Both the position numbers and the translations under genes were made by a program. 64,000 nt of DNA from Cercis canadensis. Taxonomy: Eukaryota > Streptophyta > Magnoliopsida > Fabales > Fabaceae. Location of the stretch: positions 718,797-782,796 of the forward strand of contig QAOA01003799.1 of assembly GCA_003255065.1 (NCBI GenBank), read 5' to 3'. This document shows positions 47,901 through 60,300 of this stretch, in pieces. The notes under the pieces are model-generated. The model ran no database searches and was not told the origin of the DNA. It saw only the letters and a list, made by a program, of their open reading frames with translations. Each line of letters begins with the position of its first letter. Position 1 is the stretch's first letter.

Positions 47901-49500
47901 TCAAACTGAGCTTCGTTTAGTTTAAACTTAGCCATTTGATTAAGTCTTATCCAAGCTTAACTTTAAATTCAGTTATGAGCTAAAATAAGCTGGCAGAAGT
48001 TATTTGGTATCAAGATGAAGTTTTGGCGTATTTTATACTTGGAGAACACAAGTCTCGTGAAAAAGGAAACAGCTGTTTTTGTCGTCCTAAGTCCCGAGTT
48101 CTTCTCTCCTTATTAACTGTTGGAATCAAAAATTCAGAAGGATAACTCACCCATGCCCACTAATAAAGCATCACCTTTTTCCCCCTCTAAGCAGTGACGT
48201 CACCATAAATTTCCTTATACTAGAAGTCAAGATTAAAAGTCATGGATCTTTAATTATGAACAAATGACTTATCCCTATCAAGATATTGAATTGGAAGCCA
48301 TTAGATGGAAAGAGAAGCTGTCTTACTTTTTAGTCAAGCATATCTTCAAACAGTTGCTGTGTCGTGGTTTTTATAGCTCTCGTAAATGGAAATGAAACAT
48401 TATGTGGCTTCAGTCTCGCAATAACTGATTTCATCACTCGCCATATTCCGAGACAAATGCTGTAAATGGCTACAGCCAAGCTTAAGAAAATATTTGCTGC
48501 TTATTCTAACTAACCAGTTTTAGAGTAGCAATAAGCTATAGTTATGCCTCCAATGTGCAAACTTAGAATAACAACGTGAAATTTAATTCAAAGAACTACC
48601 CAAATTTCAGAAAAGCAATAGAAGGAAAATAGAACTGAGAATTGATAATCTACCAAACCCAAAAACAATAAAAGCAAAATAGAAACTGAAATTCATAGAT
48701 AAGAACTCTGGCCTTCGATGCTTGCAGTGGCGACTGGCAGCAGTGCTCGCGGGTGGAGGTGGCACTGGCTGGGGGATGCATGTAAGTGCACAATGCCAAG
48801 AACGAGGGGTATTTGAGGCTTGAGGAGAAAAAAGAAATTTGATATTATTTTATTTTGAGTAGATTTGAAATAAAATTTTAAAAGTTACTAAAAGATGAAT
48901 TAAAATTTTTAAAATATTTTTTAAAATTTCACAAACATAATAATTTAAAATTAACATTTCAAAATTTAAATACACTAAAAAATATATTATACTTTACAAA
49001 TGTTTTGATACGAGTGAAATAGTTACTATTTTCTCTAGTTAAAAGAGTACACCTGTGTGGTTCTTGCTGTATCTGACGCCAGTACGGAACCCACTTTAAA
49101 GATACTTAACACTAAAACCATCCAATCCTCCACAAAAAGTTCCATTTTCTTTTCCAATAAAAAAGGTCCCAAAGCAGTAATAAGGACACCAATATGGGAT
49201 TCTTCAGTTAAATTGACGGAGAGACACTTACTTTCACTTACTACGAACATGCACATTTCTTGCTATGAATATTTTATGGTGTATGGTGTAATAAGGGTCA
49301 ATTCTTTAATCTTTAGCATGGACCTAAATATATATAGTTTGTAATATGATAAAATTATAATTCTTCAAATTTTTACTATCATGCATTCTAAGTTTCTAAC
49401 CCACATGAAAATTTTCCCTCCTTCACAGCTCACCAATCATTTTTGTAATATAGCTTTAGAAAGGAAAAGAAACAGAGCAACATTGTAAAGGGAGGTTTAG
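44950..49500. other. Gene-poor region between divergent AP2 and HHP genes
   Basis: The proximal part (44880-45120) is the AP2 promoter side. Beyond it no protein gene is recognised. Holds a repeat segment at 46230-46370 related to 20500-20665 and the reversed transposon relative at 48700-49012. Confidence 0.5.
48700..49012. mobile_element. Reverse-oriented relative of the 36.8-kb transposon
   Basis: Read on the minus strand, its end contains CATTTGTAAAGTATAATAT, TTTTTAGTGTATTTAAATTT and GTTAATTTTAAATTATTATG. This matches the order and wording of 36860-36930. Its inner part is GC-rich (near 48720-48790). Only one end is visible, so it is probably truncated. Confidence 0.5.
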
Positions 49501-49509
49501 TATAACCTT

Positions 49510-49743
49510 ATGCAAACGATTATGACTCATGCTTCTCAAACCCAACTTATAGCTTTGCTTCTCACGTTTTTTCTTTGTTCACAAAAAGCTCATTCTTCAC
49601 CTTCCACGAAATGTGATTTTCTCAATCCAAATGAAAGTGAGTTATTAGATTCGTTGGCGTTGCAAGTTCCAACAAATTTTTTAAAAAAATTTAGAAGAAG
49701 AAGGCTACGCTGTCTTACTGTCTTACTTCACTTCTCATTTTGA
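49510..49743 (+). CDS. Unrecognised 77-codon ORF with signal-peptide-like start
   Basis: Starts at an ATG and opens with a hydrophobic stretch (LIALLLTFFLCSQKAHS) that looks like a secretion signal with a plausible cleavage site, followed by a short basic tail. I know no matching family. There is no independent sign that it is expressed, and it lies in the promoter region of the heptahelical protein gene, so chance is the leading alternative. Confidence 0.15.
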   Translation: MQTIMTHASQTQLIALLLTFFLCSQKAHSSPSTKCDFLNPNESELLDSLALQVPTNFLKKFRRRRLRCLTVLLHFSF

Positions 49744-49868
49744 CCTTCCTACAAATCCAACCCCACGAAACCGACTTCACAAGAATTTTATTTTCTCAAC
49801 CAATCTGTTTTTAAAAGAAAAAAAAAAAGAAAAGAGAAAATTCCTTCTCATGCCCGTTGTTCGTTGAA

Positions 49869-49876
49869 TATAAATA
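49869..49876 (+). promoter_or_regulatory. TATA box of the heptahelical protein gene
   Basis: TATAAATA about 135 bp before the first in-frame ATG, in a leader that is distinctly GC-richer than its upstream flank. Confidence 0.6.
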
Positions 49877-50003
49877 GAAAGGCAAGGAAGGGATTAAGCT
49901 CGGAGCAGATCTGCCGGACATCAAAGAGCCGGCGTATTTCTCTCCGGAAAACCCTATCGGAGGAAATTTTCCGGCGGGGGCAGTACGATAACGCCGAACG
50001 AAT

Positions 50004-53000
50004 ATGTACAGTCATCGGCGGAGAGGCAAAAAAAGTCAAAGAAACAGTGAGGATTTGCCGGACCGAGTCGACTCGGGACCGAAACAGAAGCAGCAAATAG
50101 ATTATAAGAAGGGCAAAATGGAAGCGAAAGCGAAGAATACGAAGAAATTCGAAAGACGATTGGTGAAGTTCGAGGAGTTGCCGAAGTACTTACAAGACAA
50201 CGAATTCATCTTAGATTATTACCGCTGCGAATGGCCGGTGAAGGATGCCTTGTGGAGCATCTTCTCTTGGCATAACGAAACCCTAAACATTTGGACGTGA
50301 GCCATACATTTTTTATTTTCCAGCTCCTTTTTCATTCAGCATTTTATGGAACATTTGGTGTGCGAATGTCCGCAAAGTGTTTGATATAAAATTGGAAATG
50401 CTTGTGCAGGCATTTAGGCGGCTTTCTGATATTCGCGGCGATGGCGGTGATGAGCTCGACGGAGACGACGGCGCTCGGATTCGGAGGCTTGCTGTCGAGT
50501 TTCTTTAGGTATTTTTGTTGAGGACTCATGCGTCATTTTGATGTTTTTTTTGGCCTTTTTTGGTATTATAATGATTTTATAAACGAGAATGATTGGTGGT
50601 GGGACCAGAGCTTCGGCGATGGGCCTGTTATCGACGACGAACGAGACGAACGGTTCTGACAGTAACGTTACTAACGTATTCCCGGTAAGTATTTTATTTC
50701 TTAATATATTTATTTAAAATTTGAAATTAGGGTGGTGAGGTGGGGTCCGGTAGGAAAAGGCGCCAGTGAATCCCAGTGGTGCGAGATAATCTAGACCGAA
50801 GGTGAAAGCTTAGCTGATAAGTGGGCCCGCAANTATTATAATGATTTTATAAACGAGAATGATTGGTGGTGGGACCAGAGCTCCGGCGATGGGCCTGTTA
50901 TCGACGACGAACGAGACGAACGGTTCTGACAGTAACGTTACTAACGTATTCCCGGTAAGTATTTTATTTCTTAATATATTTATTTAAAATTTGAAATTAG
51001 GGTGGTGAGGTGGGGTCCGGTAGGAAAAGGCGCCAGTGAATCCCAGTGGTGCGAGATAATCTAGACCGAAGGTGAAAGCTTAGCTGATAAGTGGGCCCGC
51101 AAAGCCCATGTGCGCCATTTTTTCAATGGGCGGTCGGTTACTAACAACTGTCATTTGTTCAAGAGGAAAAAAAAGTCCATTGTTAGCTTTGGTGCCAGTC
51201 TCCTGTAGACTCTTTAGAACGTTGCAGCCAAAAAATAAAAAAAAAAGCTCTTTAGAATAGAATGTTGTGCATNTGCAGCCAAAAAATAAAAAATAAAAAA
51301 AAAGCTCTTTAGAATAGAATGTTGTGCATATAATGAAATGAAAATCACTTGAAATTTAATTCTTATTGACTTAGCTTAGATATTATATAGATGCTAAATA
51401 TCAATGCAGTAGTTTTGTTCCACAATTTTCAACAAAAAGAAAAAAAACTCTTAGCAACACAACAAAAAGAGAAATGGTTTGGTGATAGTTAATAGTTTCG
51501 TTGTTACTATCTATCTATTTTATTTAGACAGTCTTTTTATTTTGGCCTTTTTTTTGGACAGTCTAGAAGTCATATATAAATTTTATGAGATGAAAATATA
51601 TATACAACGAAGTTATAGAATGAGTAGTATAATAGTTCACATAATTTTAGAAGTTATTGTGTTTTTCTTTCTTCGCTTAGTTTATGTATGGGATTTCACT
51701 CTGGAAATCTTATAATGAGCTGTTAATCTTTTTCTGAGCCCAAAGCCAAAGGTGTGATTTCATGCATTTCACCTGGAGTCAGTAAATTAAACTGCTTGTG
51801 ATAAAGTTGAAGGGTGTGCCTAACCAATTTTAGTTTGATGTGTTTCTCTTTCCACACACACAAAAGGAGGTTATGACTTATGGCTTTTAACTTTTTACGG
51901 AGATGTTCTATTGAATGATTACTTATAAACACGGCTTCTTTTACGTGTTTATTCTGTTATGCTTAGTAGCAGATGTTTGAAGTAATAAGGACGAATTTAT
52001 TATGCCATTACTTACAAGGATGGATTTTATTGCGTGTTTACTTTTGTCATCGTTTAGTAGCACATGTTTTTTTATATCATCTTGCCTTCTTATGCTTTAT
52101 AAAATTGCGAACGGTTTTAACTTGTAAAATGATTCTGCTGAAATGAATTTTACTTCCATTAAAGGCTATAGCTTATTGCACTTGATCTGATGGGATGTTG
52201 ACCTCAAACATGATATGGTTAAAAAGCAGAGTTTACAATCTACATTTAAAGTCATACATAGTGTAATTATGCTCTTTGCATCTGTAGTAGCACAAATTTA
52301 AGGATGTGACAATGTGTGACCATGGCAAATAAACTAAAATAGAATAAATATGATAAAAAGAATTCAGTTTATTATCATGATGACTTACAGGAGTTACAAC
52401 CAAAAGTGATGAAGTTCTAAACATGAGAGAAATAAGGAAGTCATTACTAATTCAAATGAGTTGTTGATAATTGTTCCCAGGATTCGCATTTGAGACATAT
52501 TTCAAAGACATCAATCCTTCATGAGTTGAGNCGATGTGTGACCATGGCAAATAAACTAAAATAGAATAAATATGATAAAAAGAATTCAGTTTATTATCAT
52601 GATGACTTATAGGAGTTACAACCAAAAGTGATGAAGTTCTAAACATGAGAGAAATAAGGAAGTCATTACTAATTCAAATGAGTTGTTGATAATTGTTCCC
52701 AGGATTCGCATTTGAGACATATTTCAAAGACATCAATCCTTCATGAGTTGAGAGAAGATGGTGCGGAAACAATTCCCATATGGCCATGGTTTGTTTTCTT
52801 AGCTGGAGGAATGGGGTGCTTGGCTTGCAGCTCTCTTTCCCACCTTCTCGCCTGCCACTCCAAACGCTATAACCTATTTTTCTGGCGTCTAGATTATGCA
52901 GGCATTTCTCTTATGATAGTTTGCTCCTTCTTTGCTCCGATTTACTACGCCTTCTTCTGCAACCCTTATTCAAGGTTATTATATCTGACATCAATATCTG

Positions 53001-53380
53001 CACTTGGTGTCGTCGCGATCATTACACTTCTTGCGCCTGCTCTCTCTACACCTCGCTTCCGACCTTTCAGGGCCTCCCTATTCCTCACCATGGGTTTTTC
53101 AGGCGTAATTCCCGCAGCTCATGCTCTTTTCCTGCATTGGGGCCACCCACATATATTGGTTTCAATTGGATACGAGCTTGCTATGGCAATTCTATATGCC
53201 ACAGGAGCTATGTTTTACATTACTAGAATACCAGAACGATGGAAGCCTGGAGCATTTGATATTGCAGGGCACAGCCATCAGATTTTTCACGTGTTTGTTG
53301 TCCTTGGAGCACTTGCACATAGTGTTGCCACTCTAGTGATATTCGATTTTCGACGGGGATCACAAACCTGTGCATTATAG
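50004..53380 (+). CDS. HHP: Heptahelical transmembrane protein (AdipoR/HlyIII family, HHP4/5-type)
   Basis: Four exons, 50004-50296, 50410-50508, 50609-50684 and 52703-53380, join in phase to 381 residues; the family is usually about 330-390. The N-terminal cytosolic part has [20 protein letters not shown] and [11 protein letters not shown]. Seven hydrophobic segments follow, the last preceded by [11 protein letters not shown]. The His after NIWT and the two His in HSHQIFH correspond to the zinc-binding residues of adiponectin receptors. Plant HHPs respond to sugar and hormone signals (family knowledge); the ligand is unknown. The first ATG is 50004. A later in-frame ATG at 50118 (MEAKAKN, 343 residues) is an alternative, and the extra N-terminus is basic and unconserved to my eye. 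The intron 50685-52702 contains partial copies of exons 3 and 4 next to N characters. I treat these as assembly artefacts, not extra exons. Confidence 0.9.
50564..51102. repeat. 269-bp direct duplication joined by N, includes exon 3
   Basis: Copies 50564-50832 and 50834-51102 are separated only by the N at 50833. They differ at one base that I can see (T at 50613, C at 50883). Each contains a whole exon 3 with both splice sites. The single difference would change Ser to Pro in the second exon copy. This fits two haplotype contig ends placed in tandem rather than merged. Confidence 0.95.
51223..51329. repeat. About 50-bp duplication joined by N at 51273
   Basis: TGCAGCCAAAAAATAAA through GAATGTTGTGCAT appears before the N (51223-51272) and again after it (51274-51329). 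The second copy has six extra A/T-rich bases. Confidence 0.9.
52312..52752. repeat. 219-bp direct duplication joined by N, includes start of exon 4
   Basis: Copies 52312-52530 and 52534-52752 flank the N at 52531. They differ at one visible base (TTACAGG against TTATAGG). The first copy carries the acceptor and first 50 bases of exon 4, then breaks off at the N; the second runs into the intact exon. Confidence 0.95.
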
Positions 53381-54343
53381 CCTATTCATACACATTTGAC
53401 TAGTAAAATGTTGGAATCATTTCATCAGATTCTTTATCTTTGTTTTTCTGTTGGTTGAATTGCATTAGAATAACATATAGGAAAAAATGGTCAACTATTT
53501 TAATGAGGGAAGAAACCAATTCATGTTATATGTGTAACTTAATGTAATACTCAGTATACAATATGATCATTCTGTTATACTAGATCCATGCTTATTAACA
53601 CCGTTCGGTAAAACTTCTTGTGCAACTGCTTTCTAGGGGAGAGAAGCGAGTCATATTGTGTTTTAACAATTCAGTTATATTTTCTAACAGCTTATATACT
53701 AAGTACTCCTTTTTCCACGGAAAGAAAAGGGAAGAAATTTCAAAAAATAGACAAGGAATCACCAAGCTCAGCCTGTTTACCACTGAACATTGTTATTCAT
53801 CAAAAGGAAAGGAACATTTAGACGTACGAACAAATTCGTGAATGTAAAAATAAGGGTTCCTACAACTTGGACAACAAAATACAGGCCCGTAAAACAAGAC
53901 CTCATTGTTCTCGAACTATGTTATCACACCTCAAGTAAGACCTGGAAGTAAGAAATCCTTCAAGACCCTTTCACTTTGCAACTAACCAAAACAAAAATTT
54001 ATACCTGAAGAAAGATAAACCAATTTATGGTACAAGTCACCAATTAGCTACTCAACTAATGCTTCCACGGCCATGGTGACCTTCCGCATAATAGGTTATA
54101 AACATGATTACTTGACAAACCTCCTCCATCATTGTTGCAGCAAGGTCAGAGCTGTACAAGACTTTCACATTGCCTTAATCTGTGATCAGTTTTACCACGG
54201 GTTTTCAGGTCCATGAATTTCTCTGAATCCATCAACGTCTGGCGTCTGATTATTTTTATCTGCTTAAAATTTCTGTGTCTTCAAAGGTATGCAAAGTGTC
54301 CGGTGAACAGTTGTTTGTATTAGGAAAAGATCATCATGCTTCT
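53381..54343. other. Convergent 3' ends of HHP and REC-like genes
   Basis: About 960 bp between two genes transcribed towards each other; both 3' trailers are expected here. No further ORF of interest. Confidence 0.5.
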
Positions 54344-57300
54344 TTAACTTGTAACCTCAATCATTTCTGCTTCACTATCACTGTAATCTCCCCAACACTT
54401 ACTTTGTTTTTTCTCAGTCACCTCGTCCTTGCCGCTTTCTTTGTCCTCTTGACTACAAGCAGGTACAGGGATCAAATTTGTCGGCTTTTCTTCCCCTTTA
54501 GGACTAGAATCTTCGTTATTGGCAGCTTGGTCTTCTTGAGGGTTTTGCTCCATCTGCTGCTTTTCACATCCGGCTTCTGTTGAAGAAAAATCTTTATTTT
54601 CCTCTTCAGGGGCTTCATTTTTGTTTTCAATATCACTTTCAACATTTGCAACTGGTGCTGAATCTGACGAACTGGTTGGAGATGTTTCTGGGGCTTCATT
54701 TTTGTTTTCAAGATCACTTTCAACATTTGCAACTGGTGCTGAATCTGAAGAACTGGTTGTTTCTGGGGCTTCATTTTTGTTTTCAAGATCACTTTCAACA
54801 TTTGCAACTGGTGCTGAATCTGAAGAACTGGTTGGAGATGTTGCAAACCCATTTTGGTTAACAGGAATACCATTTAATGATGTTGGATATCCATTTGGTG
54901 ACACTGGAATGCCATTGGGAGGCATGGGGAAACTATTTGGAGAAGCCACATATACATTGGGTGGCATTGGATAGCCATTGGGAACCCAAGGTTGGCCAGG
55001 TACAAACTCGGTGGCATGTGGGTTCATTATTGTAGGAGGGCTGATGGGATTGCCATCAGTGGAGTGTTCACCAGTTTGAAATACAGTTTTATTCCGTGGA
55101 ACTCGGTTCCCATATCTGTTATAGCCACCAGAAATCCGTGGACCATATGGAACCCTTGCTGTTGCTGACTGATGAGGCGATCTTCGGGGACTGACAGAAA
55201 GCATAGGAGAAATATTTACTGGTGGGGGCAAAATTCCCCCATGATCTTTGAAACCAGCAACCGGAACTGAGCCAAAAACTGGAATTGTGGATGGATTGAA
55301 TGGAGGTGCAGCCGCAGAAAGTTTCTTGGTTGTTTCCTTTCCTGTTTCTGCTTCATCTTGCTTTTCTCCTTCAGATGATATTGGCTTACTAACTGCATTA
55401 CCAGAGGGCGATTCATGTTGTTTTTCATCTCCATTAGTGAACTTCTCTTTTGATGCGGTGGCATCTGTGTCGAGCAACTCCCTTGAATTTTCAGATAAAA
55501 CGGTTAGGGAATGTGAATCAGGGGAAGTTGCTTGACAACTTTCTTGTACTTCAATCTCTGAAGCACTTTTAGAGGCGTCGGTGCTCGAATTCTTCAAAGA
55601 ATCAGAGTTCTTAACCCCCAGGGCTGTGATGTTTCCAGCTTCAGCTTCCGCCTCTTCGACAGCATCAGTGTTTACTTTAACTTCTACAACCTCATCTCTG
55701 ACATCACTAACTTTTGCAGTTTCTGTATTATCTGTCACCATTGTAGCTTCCTTTTCTTTTTGTCCTTCATGGACAGAGCTTTTGGTTTCCTCTTCAGAAA
55801 CCAGAAGTTGTTTCTCTTCAATTGGTTTCCGAACATACTCTTGATGCACATCCTTTGTCGCTGCAACCTCATTATGAGTGTCCTTTATTGCAACTATCTC
55901 GTTCCTCACTTCAGGATTTAGTTGAACAGGAGGATTTCCTTTTGGTGGCTGTTCAGCCACAGCTTTCACAATTGTCCCAGGTGGGGCTAAGGCAACTTCT
56001 TTGTAGGAGAAAAGTTTACCTGCTGCCTGGACACTAATGCCACTGCCGGTAGGAGCTGATTTAGTAATTTGATCACCTAGGGCAGGGGTGGCTGGGGCTG
56101 ACTTTGAGTCAGCCAATTTCTCGATTCCAGCAACTGAGGCATTAGAGCTATTCAGCTTAGGGCTGAAGCTTGCACTCTTAACAAACTTTTTTGGAGCAGG
56201 AAGGGAGGGCCCAGCGGAAGCACTAGTCTCATTTGAGTTTGTCCTTGGAGAAGGAAAATTCGTGGGTTTTCCTCTGTATTTTGATGACTGGGAGACATTC
56301 ATAAAGTTAGTATTCAGTTTTGCTAGGGTAGGCCTCCTTGATGAAGATGATGACTTACGCCCAGTGAGTGATCGACCTTTAGGAACAGCCTCTTGCCACC
56401 CTTCATCTGAGGCGTCCTCCTCCACCAGGTTATTACTTTCGTTGGGGATTGGTTGGTCCGAGGGATTGGACTCAACTTTATCAATTTCACCTTTCACAAA
56501 TTGAGCTTCAGATTTATTTTCTTTATCACTTGTATTCTCTGCGACAGGATAACCCAGAGACAAATCTTCATCCTTCTGATTTTCATCCAAAACCGTTTCC
56601 CCATTTTGGCCTGGTTTCCCTTTCAACTGTAAGATGGGGGATAACTAAGTTTGTTTCCAATAGAAGAGGGCAAAAGAAGGAAAACAGTAACAACGAAGTG
56701 GATGAGAGATGTGAGAGAAAAGCGGGGAGAAAGTAAGCTGTGTATTACCTTGGCACGGGCCTTTTTTTGTGCTTCTCTTGCTTTCAGATCAGCATCTGGT
56801 GTTATGTAATCTAAGAGGTCTGACACACTGATACAGGACATTTTTTAGTGTCATGAGTTAATTTTTATGGTCATATAAATTAGTAGCAAATTGAACAAAA
56901 ATAATACTGGCATGATTCATTTGATTAAAATCAAGAGTCTTGCATATATAGTGTTTGATTTGACCAATGGTTAACCTATTTTAAGTCATGACAACATAGA
57001 TTTTCACCAAAGAAAATAAAGCAATAAAAAGCACATACTCTCAATGTGCTGTAGTTCAGTAATTTACAATAATGGAACAATAAAATACAATGACTAAAAT
57101 AGATGAGTTATCGGCAACACATCAAAACACAGGCAAACAGTGATTGAACCATTTTGTCCAAATCTAATGTTTAATAGATTTCTAATTGAAATAATTACCT
57201 TAAATGACCTTTACTGGAGATTGAGGCATCTGGCTTAGGTGTACCATTGCGTGCAGCCTCCTGTTGCTCCAGAGCCTTTGACTCAAAGTATTCAAGCCAT

Positions 57301-60300
57301 GCAGCTGCATCCTGTAAAAAGTTCACATCTATGGATTTAAGGAACAAGGATCACATATTATAATAAAGTTCTACTATTAAATAGCACATGTGACTCGGCT
57401 ACCTGTGTCCTTAGATCATCAGAGCCAAGTTTGGCCTGCAGTATCTGAAGGGTGGTTTGCTCATGCTGGACGCTGAGAGAGTATGCTTCCATCAAAGAAA
57501 GAGCAATAGCTATTGCATGATAACTTGCAGCAGTCTGCAGAAGCCAAGAATTCATTAAACATGTTAAAAATACTATTATTCCCTGATCCAATGCTTTTAC
57601 CCAAAGAAAAACTTAACCTGAGCATGTGCTCTAGAGGTCAGAATGCACCAAAAATAATTTTGGAATGAAAGCTCACTAACAATTACTGAACGCAATTGTA
57701 TTTCCTATAATAAGACCTGATATTTCGACAAATTCTCATACAACCATTGATGAGGACCTGCCAGAATTTTATGGCTGCCAGCTGTATTACTACTATTCAT
57801 TGATGGGTTTGAGAAGATACATTCATTTACAACTTAAAGGCTCTTCAGGAAAATACTAAAGTTGCAATCTTATGGTTGTGAAGCATTTGTTCCAAGCAGT
57901 CAATTAATAACTGAGGAAATTGAAACTGTTCATAAACCATAATGGATAAAGGATTAGATTAGGATCACAATTGTAGTCTCCAAGAAAAAGCAGTTGATAC
58001 TTTTCCACATGATCAAGTTTTTTCCCCTCTATGATCTAGTCATAAATTGAATTCATGCAGTAGCTTCAAGCCTCCAACTGTAATTATTGCATATCAAGGG
58101 AGCATACTGCTCATTTTTATAAATCTCAATTCAAAGCGTACTGCGTTCATATCAAAACCATCCTTGGCAAATAATATTCATGCATTACCAAGATGTGAAG
58201 TTCTTCATGCAAAGAATGAGAGAGAGCACCTGTATGTGATCAGCTCCAAGTAGTCTTTTGTTACACTTCAGAGCCTCGTGAAGATATCTGAGGGCAACAT
58301 GGACCTTCCCCAATCCTTCTTCCATCATAGCTACATTGATATACGTGGCAGCGGTATTTGGATGTGAAGGTCCACATGTTAGGTGCAAAAGATACAATGC
58401 ACGATTGACATACCTAAATATATATAAGAAGAAAAAGAGTTGTAATTATTCTCAGACTATTTTCTTTATGATATGCAGCTCGAAAGATATGTATATGAAA
58501 ATATTTAATAAATTCTTGCATATGCACATTCAGTTGCTCTTCACCCTGATGACATTCTTATCATCACGATAGCATAGAAATTAATTTTTTTCAACGTAGC
58601 AAATAGAAATCTTGTTAGAAGACCAAGAACAAATACTCTGAAACCAAATGTATTGGTCTCATAGTCATACCCATATCAGATACTTATGGTCATACAATCC
58701 AGGGACACTAGGTGGTCACATAAATGATCGCAAATAAACATTTTAGTTTGAGAAACTTTGGGATACTTCTTATAATTCAGGAATACGTCCAGAACACAAT
58801 GGATATATTTAAAGAGACAATTAAAACAAAGTTCTCTCCTTTCACTATAAAGTACATTGTCAATTAACAAACTTTGATGTTTCCTTTGGATACTGCTAAA
58901 ATAAGGGGCATCTTGTCTTTATAATGATAAGCAGAGCCCAAAGAATTTTCCTTCCTATTAGTTTTGATACTTTTATACGACCTTTAGTTTAGACACAGAA
59001 AGGGCGAGACATTAACTTCTTATACTAAGGTGTTCCTTGAGGAGCACAAATTACTCAAAAGCAATGAAGAACCATGAAGGTCTCTGCCATACTACATTAA
59101 TCCAAAAATTTATTCTAGGAAAAGGATATACGGAAACGTACTTTAAAGCCAACTCTGTATGTTGGAGTCGATAGTAGAAAACAGCTAGATCCCCATAACT
59201 TTTCATGGTATCAGGATGATCCAGTCCAAGCTCTCTTTCGTTTATGTCCAGTGCCTTTTGCTGATAAATAGTTGCCTAACAAAATAACCAAGCTCAGCAC
59301 AGAAATAATTGCAATCTAGTTAAATGGAATTACCATGACAAGCAATTTTATTTAAAATGTGTTTTAAAGATTGGGTTTCTATGTTTAGCAACGAGTTAAG
59401 AAAACGTGAAGTCTTTATTCTGAATGTACTAGCGTTTGCAATTCCCAAATTGTTTCTTGAAAAAAATAATGCTAGTGTCAAGGGACTCTCGACCCTAGAA
59501 TGGATTACACTTTTTATCTTTTCACAACTTGATCCATGTTATACAAAATCTGAAAAATTTATTAATTGATGTGTGGAATTGAAATTTGGATCACTGTAGA
59601 TAATGATATTGTTTACAGCATAATTTTTATGTCACACGAGATTCCAGTTACCAGGTTTTATCTGGAATTTATAAGAAATCATAGCATAAATTTAGTTCTC
59701 TAGAGCTTGAATTCCAAAATAAGATTTAAGGAGAATGGATTACACTTTTTATCTTTTCACAACTTGATCCATGTTATACAAAATCTGAAAAATTTATTAA
59801 TTGATGTGTGGAATTGAAATTTGGATCACTGTAGATAATGATATTCTTTACAGCATAATTTTTAAGTCACACGAGATTCCAGGTACCAGGTTTTATCTGG
59901 AATTTATAAGAAATCATAGCATAATTTAGTTCTCTAGAGCTTGAATTCCAAAATAAGATTTAAGGAGAAAGAGATACATGAGAGAGAATATGATATCCTC
60001 CACAACAAAATAAATAAATAAAAATGAAAAGAGACAGAAAAGTAGAAAATTCATTGATTCTATCTTAGAGAATTCAACTGAGAATACATATAAGGAAATT
60101 TGGCCAAACAGAATCAATGCTGCACTGGGTGGAGGTTTACTTATATCACACATGCTACAGATTTTTAATCTTAGAATTTTGTTGTTCTAAGCCAAGTATT
60201 TTTTTTGGATTCACTACCCAATATATAGTACGTATTAAGCGCTTAAAATTTTCACAACGTATGTCACCAGTCAATTGATGAATGAACAGAAATAATTTAA

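Noticed and set aside
50879..50954. Second copy of HHP exon 3 as a real alternative exon
   Set aside because: It lies in an N-joined 269-bp copy with one base difference; adding a second 76-nt exon would break the reading frame.
54472..56504. Long ORFs in other frames within the last REC-like exon
   Set aside because: They are frame shadows of the repetitive coding sequence of that exon.
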